Origin: JAFGPJ01 sp964439135
Lineage (GTDB): Bacteria; Planctomycetota; Phycisphaerae; Sedimentisphaerales; Anaerobacaceae
Assembly (NCBI GenBank): GCA_964439135.1
Contig: CAYTNN010000016.1
Coordinates: 1 to 34,894, forward strand
DNA: 34,894 nt
Direction of reading: 5' to 3'
A model generated the notes under the pieces. The model did not search any database, was not told the origin of the DNA, and worked only from the letters and a program-made list of their open reading frames with translations. The position numbers and the translations under genes were made by a program. Shown here piece after piece: positions 33,897-34,894 of the stretch. The first letter of the stretch is position 1. Every line of letters starts with the position of its first letter.

Positions 33897-34751
33897 TCAA
33901 GCCTTTCCTGAACTGCCGAACAGATTAATATTCTTAACAATGCCTGCCTTGAGCGCATTAAACTGGGCTTCGATAACTGTCAGGGGATTATATTCCGTAT
34001 TGTTAGCATTGTAGTAATTTACGAATCCGTCGATGAACGCGTATTTGAGCTGGGTCGATATGTTTACTTTGGAACAACCGAGCGAGATACACTTTTTAAA
34101 CACATCGTCCGCCAGTCCCGTGCCGCCGTGCAGAGCTATGGGGGCCGCCACTTTAGCAGCGATTTCTTCGAGCAGGTCGTATGCAATCTTTGGTACGCCC
34201 TTATACACGCCGTGGGCGGTTCCGATAGCGGGTGCGAAACAATCCGGCTCGACATCTTCACAAAATCTGATTGACTGTTCAGGGTCAGCCAGATGTGAAT
34301 CCTGCTGTTTTACGTGAATGTCGTCCTCCACGCCAACGATGGCCCCAAGCTCGGCTTCGACAGTGACATTTTTCGGCCGCGCCATCTTAACCACTTGTCT
34401 GCTCAAAGAAAGGTTCTCTTCGAATGGCTTCGATGAGGCATCAATCATAACCGAGGTCCAGCCTGACTCGATGCACTCTTTGATAAGGTCTAAATCCTTA
34501 CAGTGGTCAAGGTGCAAAGCAATAGGGACACTCGATGGGCCGGCAAGCTGCCTTACCCATGAGATAATAGCCGAGGTGCCCCAGAAGATGACCGTCTTGG
34601 CCGATGTTTGGATAATCACCGGAGCGTTTGTTTCTTCCGCAGCCAGAATGACGGCCTTTGTCGAATTGTAGTCCAGGATATTAAAGGCGCCCACGGCATA
34701 ACCGGCGCCGGCGGCTTTGCCAAGCATCGCCTTCATATTTTCAAGCGGCAT
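33897..34751 (-). CDS. Class II ketose-bisphosphate aldolase (GatY/KbaY-like)
   Basis: The first gene of the operon encodes a 284-residue zinc aldolase. The expected residues appear at the positions known for E. coli tagatose-bisphosphate aldolases: Asp82 and His83 in LHLDHCKD, the GTAHG histidine His180, and His208 in LHGGTG, plus the phosphate-binding NIST loop (230-233). GGGAGA lies about 6 bases before the ATG. Such enzymes split a ketose-1,6-bisphosphate, or a ketose-1-phosphate, into DHAP and an aldehyde. Together with the FGGY kinase this suggests a phosphorylated branch beside the dehydratase route. Which ketose is used cannot be told; a generic fructose-bisphosphate role is also possible. 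Confidence 0.9.
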   Translation of the reverse strand: MPLENMKAMLGKAAGAGYAVGAFNILDYNSTKAVILAAEETNAPVIIQTSAKTVIFWGTSAIISWVRQLAGPSSVPIALHLDHCKDLDLIKECIESGWTSVMIDASSKPFEENLSLSRQVVKMARPKNVTVEAELGAIVGVEDDIHVKQQDSHLADPEQSIRFCEDVEPDCFAPAIGTAHGVYKGVPKIAYDLLEEIAAKVAAPIALHGGTGLADDVFKKCISLGCSKVNISTQLKYAFIDGFVNYYNANNTEYNPLTVIEAQFNALKAGIVKNINLFGSSGKA

Positions 34752-34850
34752 TGCTCTTCTCCCTAACAGATATTTTTTGTAAATGTAACTCTCTTCTTAC
34801 CGCCTCTATAATCTAATCTTCCCACGGCACCGAACGTTAGCACCACCAAT

Positions 34851-34879
34851 AGGCTATCTTAGACGAGCCGGCTTGTCAA
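34851..34879 (-). promoter_or_regulatory. Probable promoter of the sugar-acid operon
   Basis: On the - strand a perfect -35 TTGACA (34879-34874), a 17-base spacer and TAGCCT (34856-34851, 3/6 match). Transcription would begin near 34844, leaving a leader of about 93 bases. The weak -10 suggests an activator or a regulated promoter; no regulator gene lies in the window. Confidence 0.4.
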
Positions 34880-34894
34880 CGCAAGAAACACGCC

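Noticed and set aside
1..34894. CRISPR arrays, tRNA genes, insertion sequences
   Set aside because: No regular repeat-spacer pattern, no cloverleaf in the intergenic gaps and no transposase or terminal repeats were seen.

Overview
The window reads as a piece of a bacterial chromosome. It most resembles Planctomycetota, probably a Phycisphaerae-type member. That is inferred from the gene content: a secreted protein with a concanavalin A-like domain, a DUF3472 relic, Tat-exported proteins, a bacterial topoisomerase VI and a large exopolysaccharide locus. No rRNA, tRNA, CRISPR array or intact insertion sequence was seen.

Layout. (1) 1-4538, + strand: the 3' end of a large secreted protein with a strong terminator, a broken DUF3472 gene, a lipoprotein of the polysaccharide deacetylase fold followed by a URO-D/methyltransferase-like protein, and a 50-codon relic that is little more than a Tat signal. 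(2) 4546-7481, + strand: a promoter and a two-gene topoisomerase VI operon (top6B-top6A, ATGA overlap); subunit B carries a lysine-rich, histone H1-like N-terminal tail. (3) 26518 down to 7508, - strand: a 14-gene exopolysaccharide operon. In transcription order it holds a Wza-like export lipoprotein, a Wzc-like co-polymerase/tyrosine kinase, a NusG-like antiterminator, a WecA/TagO-like initiating transferase with a long C-terminal extension, a flippase, an O-antigen ligase/polymerase, a GT4, a DUF4832 Tat protein, a second GT4, a kinase-methyltransferase fusion, a Cys-rich unknown, a FemAB/GNAT protein, a metallophosphoesterase and a DUF3473-type polysaccharide deacetylase. (4) 26519-27448: a 930-base spacer with no recognisable protein gene. 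(5) 34879 down to 27449, - strand: a promoter and a six-gene sugar-acid operon (class II aldolase, CbbY-like phosphatase, YjhG-type dehydratase, DapA-family aldolase, FGGY kinase, GntP permease), partly parallel to E. coli yjhFGH.

How the genes work together. The exopolysaccharide operon contains a complete Wzx/Wzy-type route: initiation on a lipid carrier, flipping, polymerisation, length control and export, plus several tailoring enzymes. Two of these (FemAB and the DUF3473 deacetylase) belong to families usually found beside exosortase/PEP-CTERM systems, but no exosortase lies in the window. The sugar-acid operon would import an aldonate, dehydrate it and cleave it by retro-aldol chemistry; the kinase, phosphatase and class II aldolase suggest a second, phosphorylated branch. 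The most distinctive items are the tailed bacterial topoisomerase VI, the kinase-methyltransferase fusion next to a Cys-rich unknown, and the structured leader before the NusG-like gene.
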